In this document: piece after piece, positions 25,739 to 40,869 of the stretch
Layout: each line of letters opens with the position of its first letter
Position numbering within the stretch: the stretch's first letter is position 1
DNA from: Parabacteroides sp. Marseille-P3160
GTDB lineage: Bacteria > Bacteroidota > Bacteroidia > Bacteroidales > Tannerellaceae
DNA length: 64,000 bases
Assembly: GCF_900162725.1 (NCBI RefSeq)
Contig: NZ_LT799418.1
Location: 559,882 to 623,881 of the forward strand
Direction: 5' to 3'
Notes under the pieces: model-generated
What the model saw: the letters and a program-made list of their open reading frames with translations, nothing else
Database searches by the model: none
What the model was told of the DNA's origin: nothing
Made by a program: the position numbers and the translations under genes

Positions 25739-27270
25739 TGGCAGGAGGGATGAAAAGTTTAGCCAAAGACACGGCTATCTATGGAATAAGTAGTATTTTA
25801 GGGCGGTTTCTGAATTGGTTGTTGGTACCCATGTACGTGCGTGTTCTGGATACAACGGGCGATTACGGGGTGGTTACCAATTTATACGGATGGACTGCGC
25901 TGCTTCTGGTGCTGTTGACCTACGGCATGGAGACGGGATTCTTCCGCTTCATCAACAAGAAAGAAGAAAAAGATCCGATGCAGGTTTACTCGACTTCATT
26001 GATCAGCGTGGCTTCCACTTCCCTGCTCTTTATCCTTGCAGGGCTGGCTTTTCTGACACCGGTCAGCCGCTCCCTCGGTTACGCCGATCATCCTGAGTAC
26101 ATCGGGATGCTGATCGTGATCGTCGGGATGGACGCTTTCAGCGCCTTGCCGTTTGCATACCTGCGTTACCGGCAACGGCCGCTCCGCTTTGCCTTTATCA
26201 AACTCCTGAATATCTTTCTGAATATTTTCCTGAATGTTTTCTTTCTTGTGATTTGTCCCTGGATTTACAGTCGTTTCCCTGATACGATCTCCTGGTTTTA
26301 CCACCCTGGTTATGGTGTCGGCTACGTTTTCATAGCAAATGTGCTGACCTCGGCGCTTAATCTGTTATTGATGCTTCCGGAACTGACCGGTTTCAGGTAT
26401 CGACTGAATTTTCCTCTGTTGAAAAAGATGCTGTCCTATTCTTTCCCCATCCTGATCCTCGGGGTTGCCGGCATCTTTAACCAGACGGCAGACAAAATCC
26501 TGTTTCCTTTCCTTTTCGAGGATAAAGAATACGCAAAGGAACAACTGGGGATTTACGGGGCCTGCTTCAAGATTGCGGTCGTCATGGTCATGTTTATCCA
26601 GGCTTTCCGCTATGCCTACGAACCGTTTATCTTTGCCCGGAACAAGGGCGAAAACAATAAACGTTCTTATTCGGAGGCGATGAAATATTTTATCATTTTC
26701 GCACTGTTCATCTTCCTGGGGGTGATGTTCTACCTGGATATCCTGAAGCATCTTGTTACTCCGGATTACTATCCGGGCCTGAAGGTCGTACCGATTGTGA
26801 TGTTCGGCGAACTTTTCTTCGGGATTTATTTCAATCTTTCGCTCTGGTATAAATTGGTAGACAAGACGCAATGGGGAGCCTATTTTTCCCTGTTGGGCTG
26901 TGCGGCCACCGTCGGCATAATCCTTGTGTTCGGGCCGCGCTATGGTTATATGGCTTGCGCCTGGGCTTCTTTTGCCTGTAATTTGCTGATGATGCTGCTT
27001 TCCTACTTCTTCGGACAGCGATACTATCCGATAGCTTACGATATGAAGTCCGGCCTTACCTATGGATTGCTTGCGGCAGTACTCTATATCGGTGGGATGT
27101 ATGCGCCGATAGATAACCTGCTGCTCCGGATGGCCTGGCGTACGCTCCTGCTGCTCGTCTTCCTTTTTTATGCTGTCAGGAAAGACCTTCCTTTGAATCA
27201 AATGCCGTATATCGGACGTTACTTTTCAAAAAACAAGGAGAATCAAAATAGAGAAAAAATTAACAAATGA
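25738..27270 (+). CDS. Polysaccharide biosynthesis flippase (MOP/Wzx-like)
   Basis: A 510-residue integral membrane protein with 12 to 14 hydrophobic segments. The N-terminal phrase DTAIYGISSILGRFLNWLLVPMYVRVL is typical of the polysaccharide biosynthesis protein family in the MOP superfamily. These proteins flip lipid-linked oligosaccharides across the inner membrane. The gene overlaps ruvB by one base. It is not beside glycosyltransferase genes, so its substrate cannot be inferred. This ruvB-flippase arrangement suggests a housekeeping role. Confidence 0.85.
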   Translation: MAGGMKSLAKDTAIYGISSILGRFLNWLLVPMYVRVLDTTGDYGVVTNLYGWTALLLVLLTYGMETGFFRFINKKEEKDPMQVYSTSLISVASTSLLFILAGLAFLTPVSRSLGYADHPEYIGMLIVIVGMDAFSALPFAYLRYRQRPLRFAFIKLLNIFLNIFLNVFFLVICPWIYSRFPDTISWFYHPGYGVGYVFIANVLTSALNLLLMLPELTGFRYRLNFPLLKKMLSYSFPILILGVAGIFNQTADKILFPFLFEDKEYAKEQLGIYGACFKIAVVMVMFIQAFRYAYEPFIFARNKGENNKRSYSEAMKYFIIFALFIFLGVMFYLDILKHLVTPDYYPGLKVVPIVMFGELFFGIYFNLSLWYKLVDKTQWGAYFSLLGCAATVGIILVFGPRYGYMACAWASFACNLLMMLLSYFFGQRYYPIAYDMKSGLTYGLLAAVLYIGGMYAPIDNLLLRMAWRTLLLLVFLFYAVRKDLPLNQMPYIGRYFSKNKENQNREKINK

Positions 27271-27290
27271 TAATTAAATAAAGTAACTGA

Positions 27291-29432
27291 ATGAATGTTT
27301 TGAAAAAGATATCTGTATCACTGCTGCTTGCGGCGGGTTGCATGCAGATGTATGCCGACGAAGGGATGTGGGTGTTGAAAGAGTTGAATAAGCAGAATTT
27401 GGCCCTGATGAAGGAGTTGGGTTTTAATCCGTCGCCGGAGCAGTTGTACAGCGAGACAGATCCGTGTGTGGCAAATGCCGTCGTGATCTTCGGCGGAGGA
27501 TGCACCGGGATTACCGTTTCGGAAGAGGGGTTGATCTTTACGAACCACCATTGCGGCTTCGGGGCGATACAGCAGTTGAGCAGTGTGGAGCATGATTACT
27601 TGAAGGATGGCTTTATTTCCCAACGAAAGGAAGACGAACTTCCCGTTCCCGGCTTGTCGGTGCGTTACCTGAAAGAGATGGTAGACGTGAGCGACCGCAT
27701 CAATGCCGTAACCGATACGATTACGGACGAATACAAACGTCTTTATGCCGCCGATTCGATCGGAGCGGCTTTATGTGATTCCATTGGGGAGAATGATTTC
27801 CTGGCGGCCGATGTCGTTCCTTTTTACAATAATAACAAGTATTATCTGGTGGTGTATAACGTATACCGGGATGTGCGGATGGTTTTCGCTCCTCCCAGCT
27901 CGGTCGGCAAATTCGGCGGGGATACGGACAATTGGATGTGGCCGCGCCATACCGGCGACTTCTCCGTTTTCCGCGTCTATGCGAATGAATCCAACGAGCC
28001 GGTAAACTACAGCGAGTCAAATCGTCCGTACAAGCCGAAATATGTAGCTGAAGTGTCTTTGCAAGGTTACCGGGAAAAAGACTACGGGATGACCATCGGT
28101 TTCCCGGGCAGCACCGACCGTTATCTTTCTTCCTGGGGAGTAACCCAACGGATCGAGGACAGTAATAAACCGCGGATTGAGGTGCGCGGCATCAAACAGG
28201 AGATATGGAAAGAGGCTATGAGCGCCAGCGATGAGGTGCGCATCCAATATGCGTCCAAATATGCCGGCAGTTCCAATTATTGGAAGAATGCGATCGGAAT
28301 GAACCGTGGGTTGGATAAGCTGAATGTCATCGAACGGAAAAAAGCCGAAGAGGCCGCCTTTGCCGATTGGGTAGGCAAGGATCCGGCCCGTAAGGCCACT
28401 TACGGGGAGGTGCTTTCCCTGTTGGAAAAAGGGTATACCACCAATGATCCGTATCGCCGATCCTATACCTACCTGACGGAGGCTTTCATGAGTGGAGCGG
28501 AGATCATACGCCTGGCGCGTACGGTACAGAGTTTCGTCACGAAAGACGCTACCCCTGAAGATGTAGACCGCTTCATGGAAGAAAAGATACGTCCTTTCTT
28601 TAAGGATTATAATGCCGCATTGGACCAGAAGGTGCTCGGCGCAATGATGAAGATTGCCAAAGAGTCCGTTTCGTCCGAGTTCCTGCCCGATATCTATGAG
28701 AAAGTGGATAAGAAGTATAAGGGCGATTATGAGCGTTATGCAGCCGATCTGTTTAAAAAGACAATGTTTTTATCCTATGACCGGATTGCCGGAGCCTTGA
28801 AGGATCCGAAACAAAACAAGAAGCTGAAAAAGGATCCCGCGGCTGAACTGAGCCTTTCTGTGATGGTTTCGGTGCTGAGCTTGCAGCAAACGATGAGCGA
28901 GGCGGAATATGATATCTCCAAGGGTGAGCGTTTATACCTGGCCGGCCTGCAGGAAATGCAGAAGGACAAAACTTTCTATTCGGATGCAAATTTTACGATG
29001 CGGATGAGTTACGGTTCCATCGGTGGCTATCGCCCTTATGACGCCGCCTGGTATGACTATTATTCCACGGATAAGGGAATCCTGGAAAAGGAGAATCCCG
29101 AAAGTGACGAGTTCTATGTGCAGCCTGAAATCCTGGATCTGATCCGGGGACGCGACTTTCAGCCCTATGCTAATGAAAAAGGCGAGCTGCCGCTTTGCTT
29201 CCTGACAAACAACGATATTACCGGTGGTAATTCCGGAAGTCCCGTCTTCGACAAAAATGCCCGCCTGATCGGCCTGGCTTTCGACGGTAATTGGGAAGCA
29301 ATGAGCGGGGATATCGCTTTCGAGCCCGAATTGCAGCGTTGTATCGCAGTGGATATCCGCTATGTTCTCTATCTGATCGATAAATGGGGTAAATGCAACC
29401 GCCTGATCGATGAGTTAAAGTTGGTGAGATAA
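27291..29432 (+). CDS. S46 family dipeptidyl peptidase, DPP7-type
   Basis: A 713-residue exported serine peptidase. It has a signal peptide (MNVLKKISVSLLLAAGCMQMYA), the catalytic His in TNHHCGFG (His87), the Asp in the GGDTDNWMWPRHTGDF region, and the catalytic Ser in GNSGSPVF near residue 646. In the family, the residue 18 positions after the Ser is Gly in DPP7 and Arg in DPP11; here it is Gly (AFDGN), which predicts cleavage after hydrophobic P1 residues, not Asp/Glu. It releases dipeptides in the periplasm to feed amino-acid fermentation. It follows the flippase by 20 bases and ends at a strong terminator. Confidence 0.9.
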   Translation: MNVLKKISVSLLLAAGCMQMYADEGMWVLKELNKQNLALMKELGFNPSPEQLYSETDPCVANAVVIFGGGCTGITVSEEGLIFTNHHCGFGAIQQLSSVEHDYLKDGFISQRKEDELPVPGLSVRYLKEMVDVSDRINAVTDTITDEYKRLYAADSIGAALCDSIGENDFLAADVVPFYNNNKYYLVVYNVYRDVRMVFAPPSSVGKFGGDTDNWMWPRHTGDFSVFRVYANESNEPVNYSESNRPYKPKYVAEVSLQGYREKDYGMTIGFPGSTDRYLSSWGVTQRIEDSNKPRIEVRGIKQEIWKEAMSASDEVRIQYASKYAGSSNYWKNAIGMNRGLDKLNVIERKKAEEAAFADWVGKDPARKATYGEVLSLLEKGYTTNDPYRRSYTYLTEAFMSGAEIIRLARTVQSFVTKDATPEDVDRFMEEKIRPFFKDYNAALDQKVLGAMMKIAKESVSSEFLPDIYEKVDKKYKGDYERYAADLFKKTMFLSYDRIAGALKDPKQNKKLKKDPAAELSLSVMVSVLSLQQTMSEAEYDISKGERLYLAGLQEMQKDKTFYSDANFTMRMSYGSIGGYRPYDAAWYDYYSTDKGILEKENPESDEFYVQPEILDLIRGRDFQPYANEKGELPLCFLTNNDITGGNSGSPVFDKNARLIGLAFDGNWEAMSGDIAFEPELQRCIAVDIRYVLYLIDKWGKCNRLIDELKLVR

Positions 29433-29434
29433 AT

Positions 29435-29465
29435 AAAAAAGGCGCTCTTTCGGGCGCCTTTTTTA
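29435..29465 (+). terminator. Terminator of the S46 peptidase gene
   Basis: The stem aaaaaaggcgc pairs with gcgcctttttt around an 8-base loop. The symmetric A- and T-runs could end transcription in both directions, so it may also serve the convergent rubrerythrin gene. Confidence 0.85.
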
Positions 29466-29488
29466 TGATTGCAAAAATCACCGGGTGA

Positions 29489-30067
29489 TTAGTAATTTTG
29501 TTTCTTCGGTTCGAAGAAGGATTGCGGATGTTCGCATGCCGGGCATTTTCCGGGAGCTTTCTTTCCTTTGTGTACGTAACCGCAATTGCGGCATTGCCAT
29601 TCGATTTCTTCTTCTTTCTCGAAGACTTCGCCTTTTTCGATGTTCGACAAAAGCTTACGATAGCGGATCTCGTGCTCCTCTTCTACCTTGGAAATCATCT
29701 TGAAGGCAACGGCTATCGCTTTGAATCCTTCTTCTTCCGCTACTTTGGCAAATTCGGGATAAAGCTCGGACCATTCTTCATTCTCTCCGGCGGCTGCAGC
29801 TGCCAGGTTTTCAGGCGTCGTCCCGATCTTCCCGGCTGGATAAGAGGCGGTAATTTCTACCATTCCTCCTTCAAGGAATTTGAAGAAACGTTCTGCGTGT
29901 TCCTTTTCCTGATCTGCAGTTTCCTGGAATACACCTGCAATTTGTTCATAACCCTCTTTCTTTGCAACGCTGGCGAAAAACGTATAACGTGTTCTTGCCT
30001 GTGACTCGCCTGCAAAGGCTTTTAGCAGGTTTTGCTCTGTACGAGTACCCTTAATGCTCTTTTCCAT
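29489..30067 (-). CDS. rbr: Rubrerythrin
   Basis: The ATG at 30067 gives 192 residues, the normal rubrerythrin length; the longer frame adds an unrelated hydrophobic stretch. The N-terminal ferritin-like domain has the diiron ligands in AFAGESQARTRY and EKEHAERF, and EEEHEIRYRK later. The C-terminal rubredoxin-like domain has CRNCGYVHKG and CPACEHP. It reduces hydrogen peroxide to water with electrons from NADH-linked carriers and protects anaerobes. It is divergent from rex, whose product senses NADH/NAD, so coordinated redox regulation is plausible. Confidence 0.95.
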   Translation of the reverse strand: MEKSIKGTRTEQNLLKAFAGESQARTRYTFFASVAKKEGYEQIAGVFQETADQEKEHAERFFKFLEGGMVEITASYPAGKIGTTPENLAAAAAGENEEWSELYPEFAKVAEEEGFKAIAVAFKMISKVEEEHEIRYRKLLSNIEKGEVFEKEEEIEWQCRNCGYVHKGKKAPGKCPACEHPQSFFEPKKQNY

Positions 30068-30138
30068 AATGCTAATAATTGTAAGTAAATAAAAGATGAT
30101 GACTAAAAATCTCCTATGCAATTGGCATGGAGTTGGAG

Positions 30139-30146
30139 CAAAGTTA
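30139..30146 (-). promoter_or_regulatory. -7 promoter element of rubrerythrin
   Basis: On the minus strand this reads TAACTTTG, matching TAnnTTTG, 72 bases before the rubrerythrin start. A -33 element is not clear. Confidence 0.45.
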
Positions 30147-30219
30147 GGACTTCCTTTTTGAAAAACCTCTTTTTTGCAGGGATTATTTCTTTTTTACGAT
30201 GTCTGTGATCGTTAAAACA

Positions 30220-30249
30220 TTGCTGAGAGATAAAAAAAACGTACCTTTG
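30220..30249 (+). promoter_or_regulatory. Promoter of rex
   Basis: TACCTTTG (30242-30249) matches the -7 consensus, and TTG at 30220-30222 is 19 bases upstream, within the spacing reported for Bacteroides promoters. The start codon is 28 bases downstream. Confidence 0.6.
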
Positions 30250-30277
30250 TAAAATTGGTATACCTATAGAAGATGAG

Positions 30278-35065
<4,788 letters not shown>

Positions 35066-35159
35066 CTATTTTATATTGCATCTATTATTATAAAAAAGAA
35101 GGGGAAGGGGCGGTCGACTTAGATCCTCCCTCTCCTCTTTCTTTATATTGATAACTGTT

Positions 35160-36269
35160 CTATTTAGCGATTAAGATAATATGTTTTGAGATGTCATTGA
35201 ACTTCACAAAATAGGTTCCAGCTTTTACTGTAACGTTATCGCCACCATCAAATTTTGCGAATTCGCCTTGTTTTTCAGACCAAAGACTATTGCTTCCACC
35301 AAAGCTGGCTCCCCAATCATGATTTACACGAAGTTTTAATTCGCCATCGGAAGGTATTTCAATATTCTGTCCAACCCAAATGTGTTTATCATAAGTGGAT
35401 TGCGTTAAGTCAAGGTCACCTCCCCAATTATTGAATGCTCCGATAAAGGATATTTGATTATATTCTGCCGGTGTATTGTCATAAGGTTCTATGGAATAGG
35501 TGTTGTTTGATAAGTCCAGCGAGATCGTATAATATCCGTTGGCCGTGAATCCGCCGATATTACCGCTTCCTCCATCCTGACTCAGTTTGCCATCACTGGC
35601 ATATCCCCATTGAACAGCCCAGTCTCCCAGGTTTTGAATGATCTTAAATTCGCTTCCCGCCTTTACATAACCGGTATACGTATAGGTCATATCATTCATA
35701 TCGTTTTCGGCAAAGAGCATCATGCCCGGATCATTATTATTCCATTCGTTATCCAAGATATTACCAACGAAATAGACAGGGGTTCGTGAGCCGCTGTAAG
35801 GCGTTACCGACAGGCTGATCGTATTGGATGTCAGCTTAGGTACGCTGTCATTTACGGCTGCACGTAAGCGGACATCGATGCTGTATGTGACAGCTGGATT
35901 TGACATCCCCAGCGTGGTCATTGCATCATTCAGTTCAAAGGTCTTAATGACAATTTTTTCCCCTTGTCCTGTTGTTGCTAAAGAGGCATAGGTAGCGAAG
36001 TCACTTCCGGCTTCACTGATATCGACGGTGTAGGTTACTGCCGCACTGAACCCATAATCGGGTTGCTCACAGGTTAAAGTATCCACGACAGCTGTTGCAT
36101 TCTCTGCCAATAGCGTATATGAACTGTTCGCTGTCGCGTTGAGTACAAAAGAGATCGGGCTTCCATCCGCCTTCGTTAAATTATTTATGATGGGATCTTT
36201 GTCATCTGTACAGCCGGTAATTGAAAAGACGACCAGACAAAGTAAAATGCTATTCACTATATTTTTCAT
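35160..36269 (-). CDS. susE: SusE-like outer membrane starch-binding lipoprotein
   Basis: A 369-residue lipoprotein (MKNIVNSILLCLVVFSITGC, Cys20). Residues about 25-160 form the SusE-type Ig-like domain (DGSPISFVLN, TYSIDVRLRAA). Two carbohydrate-binding modules follow: one with TPVYFVGNILDNEWNNNDPGM and one with QISFIGAFNNWGGDLDLTQ. The aromatic residues in these modules are the expected starch contacts. BtSusE and BtSusF have two and three modules; this is the only SusE/F-like protein here. It follows the SusD gene and works at the cell surface. Confidence 0.88.
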   Translation of the reverse strand: MKNIVNSILLCLVVFSITGCTDDKDPIINNLTKADGSPISFVLNATANSSYTLLAENATAVVDTLTCEQPDYGFSAAVTYTVDISEAGSDFATYASLATTGQGEKIVIKTFELNDAMTTLGMSNPAVTYSIDVRLRAAVNDSVPKLTSNTISLSVTPYSGSRTPVYFVGNILDNEWNNNDPGMMLFAENDMNDMTYTYTGYVKAGSEFKIIQNLGDWAVQWGYASDGKLSQDGGSGNIGGFTANGYYTISLDLSNNTYSIEPYDNTPAEYNQISFIGAFNNWGGDLDLTQSTYDKHIWVGQNIEIPSDGELKLRVNHDWGASFGGSNSLWSEKQGEFAKFDGGDNVTVKAGTYFVKFNDISKHIILIAK

Positions 36270-36306
36270 AATCTTCTATACGTTTAAAAGAATTTGTACG
36301 CTGTTT

Positions 36307-37854
36307 TTAATATCCCGGATTCTGAATTAGATTACTATTTGCAGTAAGTTGTGCAGAAGGGATAGGATACAAGGTATAATGGCTTGAAACGGATGTCCCG
36401 TTTGCCGTATTTCCTTTCCAGTCCCAAGTGTAATTAGAAGTGAATTGATTATATCGAATCAAATCCGTACGACGTTGCGCTTCGAAATAAAACTCACGCG
36501 CTTTTTCATCCAGGATAAAATCGAGTGTTAAATCGGAAGCTGTGATTTGAGTGGCTTTTGCCCGGGTACGTAATGCGTTGATTGCCGTTAATGCTGCTTG
36601 CTTGTCGCCGTTTGCTCTGAGTGTCGCTTCGGCAAAGGTCAGGTTGGCTTCTGCTAAACGGAATAAAGGGAAGTCCATATCCGGGAACTGTTGATTCGGA
36701 TCACTACCGATTGTACCGGATTTCGTTATATTCTTGAATTTAGTGATGGAATATCCTTCTGTAAATTCAGTCGGTTTTGTAATTTCAAGTGTACGGCCGG
36801 TGGTCCAGAAAGAGGCACGTTCGTCCGTCGTTTTTGATAAATCGCCATCTGTTGCAAACTTTTTAATCAAAGCGACTCTGGCGCGGTTACCTCCCCAAGC
36901 CTCTTTTGTTCCGAAGTTGGAAAGAGAACTCATGTCTCCGCTAATAAAGCTGGCTATGAAGAAAAGGCCTGACCAAGACCGGGTGTATGTTCCGTCGTAA
37001 CAGATGGGTAGAATCATTTCATTTGATGTGTTATTATCTGCTTTAAACATATCCCCATAATTTGATTCAAGCGTATAGCCGGCATCCATTACTTTCTTTG
37101 CATATTCTGCGGCAGCACTCCACTGGGCCGTCCCTGTGTAAACTTCAGCATTCAAATATAACCGTGAGAGCAACATCCATACGGCTGCTTTATCGGCTCT
37201 TCCATACAAATTCTGGCGAGGCTCTTTCATGGAAGATTCAATCTCTTTCAACTCTTTCTCCACGTAGGCATACAGATCTGCCCGGACAATTCTTTCCGGA
37301 ACATACGAACCGATGCCGGTTGTTTCGTCTACAAAGGTTACATTTCCATATAAATCCAATAGATAGTAATAATCTAATGCGCGAATAAAACGGACTTCGG
37401 CGCGCTGTGTCACTGTTGCTTCGTCGGTTTTATCTGCCGTATTGATCAGAAAATTATTAACTTGTGCTATTTGAATATACAAACGATTGAACATGTTAAG
37501 CACAACACCGTTCGAAGAACTGAAATTCGTGAAGTTCAACGGATAAACATCGGCATCACTGGACCAGGCACAGATGGCTTCATCGGTTGGGAGTTCATTC
37601 ATGTTGAACATCATGCGCATCAAACCGGAGGCCCCTTCATCGGTATCAGCAATATCACTTTCGCCATCAGGCCCTTTATTTCCCGTGATAGCCAGACCAG
37701 CATAGATTTTTGCAAGATTGGCATTCTGATCGAAAGAGATATTTAAATTCGGATCAATCGGGTCTACATCCAAATCTCCCACGCAGGAAGTGAAACTGAT
37801 ACACCCTGCAAGTAAGAAGGTCCGTACGATCTGTTTTATTGAGATTGTTTTCAT
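36307..37854 (-). CDS. susD: SusD-like starch-binding lipoprotein
   Basis: A 515-residue SusD-family protein with a lipoprotein signal (MKTISIKQIVRTFLLAGCISFTSC) and family phrases: RAEVRFIRALDYYYLLDLYGNV (about residues 146-167), KAREFYFEAQRRTDLIRYNQF (about 440-460), and the ending YPIPSAQLTANSNLIQNPGY. SusD binds starch helices and closes the SusC barrel. It lies 18 bases after the SusC gene and is followed by susE. Assignment to the starch system rests on operon context with GH97, GH13 and SusR-like genes. Confidence 0.92.
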   Translation of the reverse strand: MKTISIKQIVRTFLLAGCISFTSCVGDLDVDPIDPNLNISFDQNANLAKIYAGLAITGNKGPDGESDIADTDEGASGLMRMMFNMNELPTDEAICAWSSDADVYPLNFTNFSSSNGVVLNMFNRLYIQIAQVNNFLINTADKTDEATVTQRAEVRFIRALDYYYLLDLYGNVTFVDETTGIGSYVPERIVRADLYAYVEKELKEIESSMKEPRQNLYGRADKAAVWMLLSRLYLNAEVYTGTAQWSAAAEYAKKVMDAGYTLESNYGDMFKADNNTSNEMILPICYDGTYTRSWSGLFFIASFISGDMSSLSNFGTKEAWGGNRARVALIKKFATDGDLSKTTDERASFWTTGRTLEITKPTEFTEGYSITKFKNITKSGTIGSDPNQQFPDMDFPLFRLAEANLTFAEATLRANGDKQAALTAINALRTRAKATQITASDLTLDFILDEKAREFYFEAQRRTDLIRYNQFTSNYTWDWKGNTANGTSVSSHYTLYPIPSAQLTANSNLIQNPGY

Positions 37855-37872
37855 GACTTGTTTTATTTAAGA

Positions 37873-40833
37873 TTAAAAATTAAGACTTATACCCACAATA
37901 CCCACGATAGGGCGCGGATACACATTCCGATCAATACCGAGCGTTCCTGCATTTCCCACTTCCGGATCAAGGCCGTCATATTTAGTGATAATAAACGGAT
38001 TCTGTACGGTTCCGTACACACGCCCGCCGACTACACCTAACAGTTTGTCAAAGGAATACCCCAGCGTAATATTATCACAGCGGATAAAAGATGCATTTTG
38101 CACGTAATAGTCCGAAAGAACATTCATGTTCTGGAAGTTGGTGGCAAACGCTGAAATCGGCCGGTTTGACAGATATCCTTTGTTATTAATGCTCCCTTCG
38201 CTCAGTGCTGCATTGGAAGATGCCACATTATTGTAGGTATAGTTTCCTACGTTAGCACGCAGGGAAAAGCTGAAATCCCAGTTTCTATAAATTAACTTGG
38301 ATGACAATCCCATCGTTACGTCTGCGGCTGGCTTCTTATAAAAATAGCGATCATTTTCGTTGATAATGCCGTCTTTATTACGATCGACATAAAGTCCTTC
38401 AATTGGATTCTTGTTTTCATCGTAAACTTGTTCATAGACATAGAATGAGTTCGCCGGATGTCCGATGCCTTGTGCCTGAATCATCGTTCCCGTTCCACCA
38501 TCGATTGTATTGACCAAGACGATTGTCGATTCATTATCCTGAGCTGTTAACTTCGTGATCTCGTTACTGTTTGATGCGATATTGAAGCCGATATCCCATT
38601 TCCAGTCTTTTGTGGAGATTGCTTTGGCATTAATAGAGAACTCAATCCCTTTGTTTTCTAACGAACCGATGTTACTTACAATACGATTTTTGAAGTTGGT
38701 CCCGGCAGGAACATCGATCACATTGATTAAATCTTTCGTTTCTCTGTAATAATAATCAATAGAAGAAGTGACTCGATTGTTTAGGAATCCAAAATCCAGT
38801 CCGGCGTTCCAGGTCGTTGTTTTCTCCCATTTCAAATTCGGATTATATCCATTCGGACGGGCAATGGATACAAATTCATCCCCGAATTGATAATAGGCCC
38901 CATCTTGGCCGGCAAAATAAGTAGCCATATAAGGATAATCTCCTTGAGAGATATCTTGTTGTCCGGTAATACCGTAACCTAAGCGTAATTTTAAATCGGA
39001 GAGCGCATCCACGTCTTTCAGAAAGGCCTCCTCTTTTATTTTCCATCCAAGTGCAACGGAGGGGAACAATCCCCAACGATTTCCTTTGGCGAAGCGGGAG
39101 GTCCCGTCATTACGAAGCGTGGCGGTCAATAAATACCGGTTCATGAATGTATAATTAGCACGCCCATAAAACGAAATTAAATAACTCTCTGTTGCAAAAT
39201 CATAGGACGTTGGATTGTCACCGCTCAAGTTATTGTAAGCATTGCTTACTTCCCTATGGAAATGCTGCCAGGAATAACCACCCATGATATCGAAGCGGTG
39301 GTTCTCATTTAATTCTTTTGCATATTGCATATAAAATTCCAATAGATTGTTGTATTTCTCTATTGTTTCGGATCCGGTTCTTCCATTGTCGACATACCCT
39401 AAAGGAGATTCTTTGGGATAATAAATATCTTGCGTTCCGGTGGCTATATCCATTCCGAGGTTCAAATTTGCCCGTAAATCCGGAAGAAAATGGAACTTAT
39501 AATCAAATTGGGCATTACCAACTAAGTTTTTAGAGTTAGCTGTCTCCTCTTTCTGTTTAAGCATGGCAACCGGGTTTTTCGTAGCGATAGAAATAAATTC
39601 ACCGGCATTTTCCCATGCGTAATAGCCGCCGTATTTGGTATTACCATCCATTACCGGTTGGGTAGGATCAAACGCCATTGCTGCCCCAATAGCTCCCGTA
39701 TCGGCAAAGCGATTGTTCGCGATCATCCCTTTTGCATTCAGAATCACATTTAAATGATTGTCTAAAAAACTGGGAGCCACATTGACGGATCCGGTATAAC
39801 GTTCAAAATTAGACGTTTCAAGAATGCCATCTTGATTTGTATATCCAAAAGAGACGCGATAGGGCATAAAAGAGAGTCCACCTTTTACCGTCACATTATG
39901 ATCCGTACCTACCGCTGTTCTGAATATTTCATCTTGCCAGTTTGTATTAGCTGTTCCAAGCAATTTCGCGGTATTAGAGGTTTCTCCGAAGGTCGTATTG
40001 ACGAACGAGCGGTATGCATCGGCTGACATCACATCAATTGAATTATCTTTATAACTAATCGATAGATTTCCATCGTAGCTTACCTGCGGACGAGAGCCTT
40101 TCGTACCTTTTTTTGTCGTGATAAGAATCACTCCGTTGGAAGCTCTGGATCCGTAAATAGCAGTTGCGGAAGCATCTTTCAAGACCGTAAATGTTTCGAT
40201 GTCATTTGGATTAATTGTACTTAACGGATTTGATACTCCTTTGATCCCTTCATTATCAATGGGTAACCCGTCAATCACATACAATGGATTATTGCTTGCG
40301 GATAGAGAAGATCCTCCACGGATACGTATGGTCGCTGCACTGCCGGGAGCACCTCCATCACTCGTTACGTTTACACCGGCTATCTTACCGGTGATCATAT
40401 CCGAGGCAGTTGTTGTCAGACCGTGATTCATTTCGTCCGGCTTAATAGCCGTTACAGAACCTGTTGCATCATTTTTCTTAACCGTACCATACCCGATGAC
40501 TATAACCTGCTCCAACATCTCTGCATTTTCATGGAAGGTGATATTGATTGTGGTTCGTCCGGCAATGGGGACTTCCTGTGTTTCGTAGCCAATATACGAA
40601 AATACTAAGGTTGCTGTGGGAGATACATTAATAGAGAAGCGACCGTCCATATCGGTGATCGTTCCATTGGGACTACCTTTCTCTATGACATTTGCACCGA
40701 TGGTGGGTATTCCTTGGTTGTCTTTTACAATACCTTGTACCGTGATCCGGTCGTTGGTCTGGGCAAAAAGATTTAGAGAGGAAGTGAATACGCCAACCAG
40801 TAGAAATAAAATAATTTTTCTTTTAAGACTCAT
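37873..40833 (-). CDS. susC: SusC-like TonB-dependent receptor of the starch locus
   Basis: A 986-residue SusC-family protein. The signal peptide (MSLKRKIILFLLVGVFTSSLNLFAQ) is followed by a regulatory-like domain (QGIVKDNQGIPTIGANVIEKG, about 33-115), a plug (GKIAGVNVTSDGGAPGS, then IRGGSSLSASNNPLYVIDGLP, about 147-195) and the barrel ending VGIVGISLNF. It has no STN domain, consistent with regulation by SusR rather than by an anti-sigma factor. It is the first gene of the operon; direct repeats and a -7 element lie upstream. Confidence 0.93.
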   Translation of the reverse strand: MSLKRKIILFLLVGVFTSSLNLFAQTNDRITVQGIVKDNQGIPTIGANVIEKGSPNGTITDMDGRFSINVSPTATLVFSYIGYETQEVPIAGRTTINITFHENAEMLEQVIVIGYGTVKKNDATGSVTAIKPDEMNHGLTTTASDMITGKIAGVNVTSDGGAPGSAATIRIRGGSSLSASNNPLYVIDGLPIDNEGIKGVSNPLSTINPNDIETFTVLKDASATAIYGSRASNGVILITTKKGTKGSRPQVSYDGNLSISYKDNSIDVMSADAYRSFVNTTFGETSNTAKLLGTANTNWQDEIFRTAVGTDHNVTVKGGLSFMPYRVSFGYTNQDGILETSNFERYTGSVNVAPSFLDNHLNVILNAKGMIANNRFADTGAIGAAMAFDPTQPVMDGNTKYGGYYAWENAGEFISIATKNPVAMLKQKEETANSKNLVGNAQFDYKFHFLPDLRANLNLGMDIATGTQDIYYPKESPLGYVDNGRTGSETIEKYNNLLEFYMQYAKELNENHRFDIMGGYSWQHFHREVSNAYNNLSGDNPTSYDFATESYLISFYGRANYTFMNRYLLTATLRNDGTSRFAKGNRWGLFPSVALGWKIKEEAFLKDVDALSDLKLRLGYGITGQQDISQGDYPYMATYFAGQDGAYYQFGDEFVSIARPNGYNPNLKWEKTTTWNAGLDFGFLNNRVTSSIDYYYRETKDLINVIDVPAGTNFKNRIVSNIGSLENKGIEFSINAKAISTKDWKWDIGFNIASNSNEITKLTAQDNESTIVLVNTIDGGTGTMIQAQGIGHPANSFYVYEQVYDENKNPIEGLYVDRNKDGIINENDRYFYKKPAADVTMGLSSKLIYRNWDFSFSLRANVGNYTYNNVASSNAALSEGSINNKGYLSNRPISAFATNFQNMNVLSDYYVQNASFIRCDNITLGYSFDKLLGVVGGRVYGTVQNPFIITKYDGLDPEVGNAGTLGIDRNVYPRPIVGIVGISLNF

Positions 40834-40869
40834 GGCTTAATTTGATTTTAGGTTATTTTAGAGAATAAA

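Noticed and set aside
26365..27201. Long reverse-strand ORF inside the flippase gene
   Set aside because: It is a shadow of the membrane-protein gene; composition is low-complexity Gln/His/Arg and no start signal exists.
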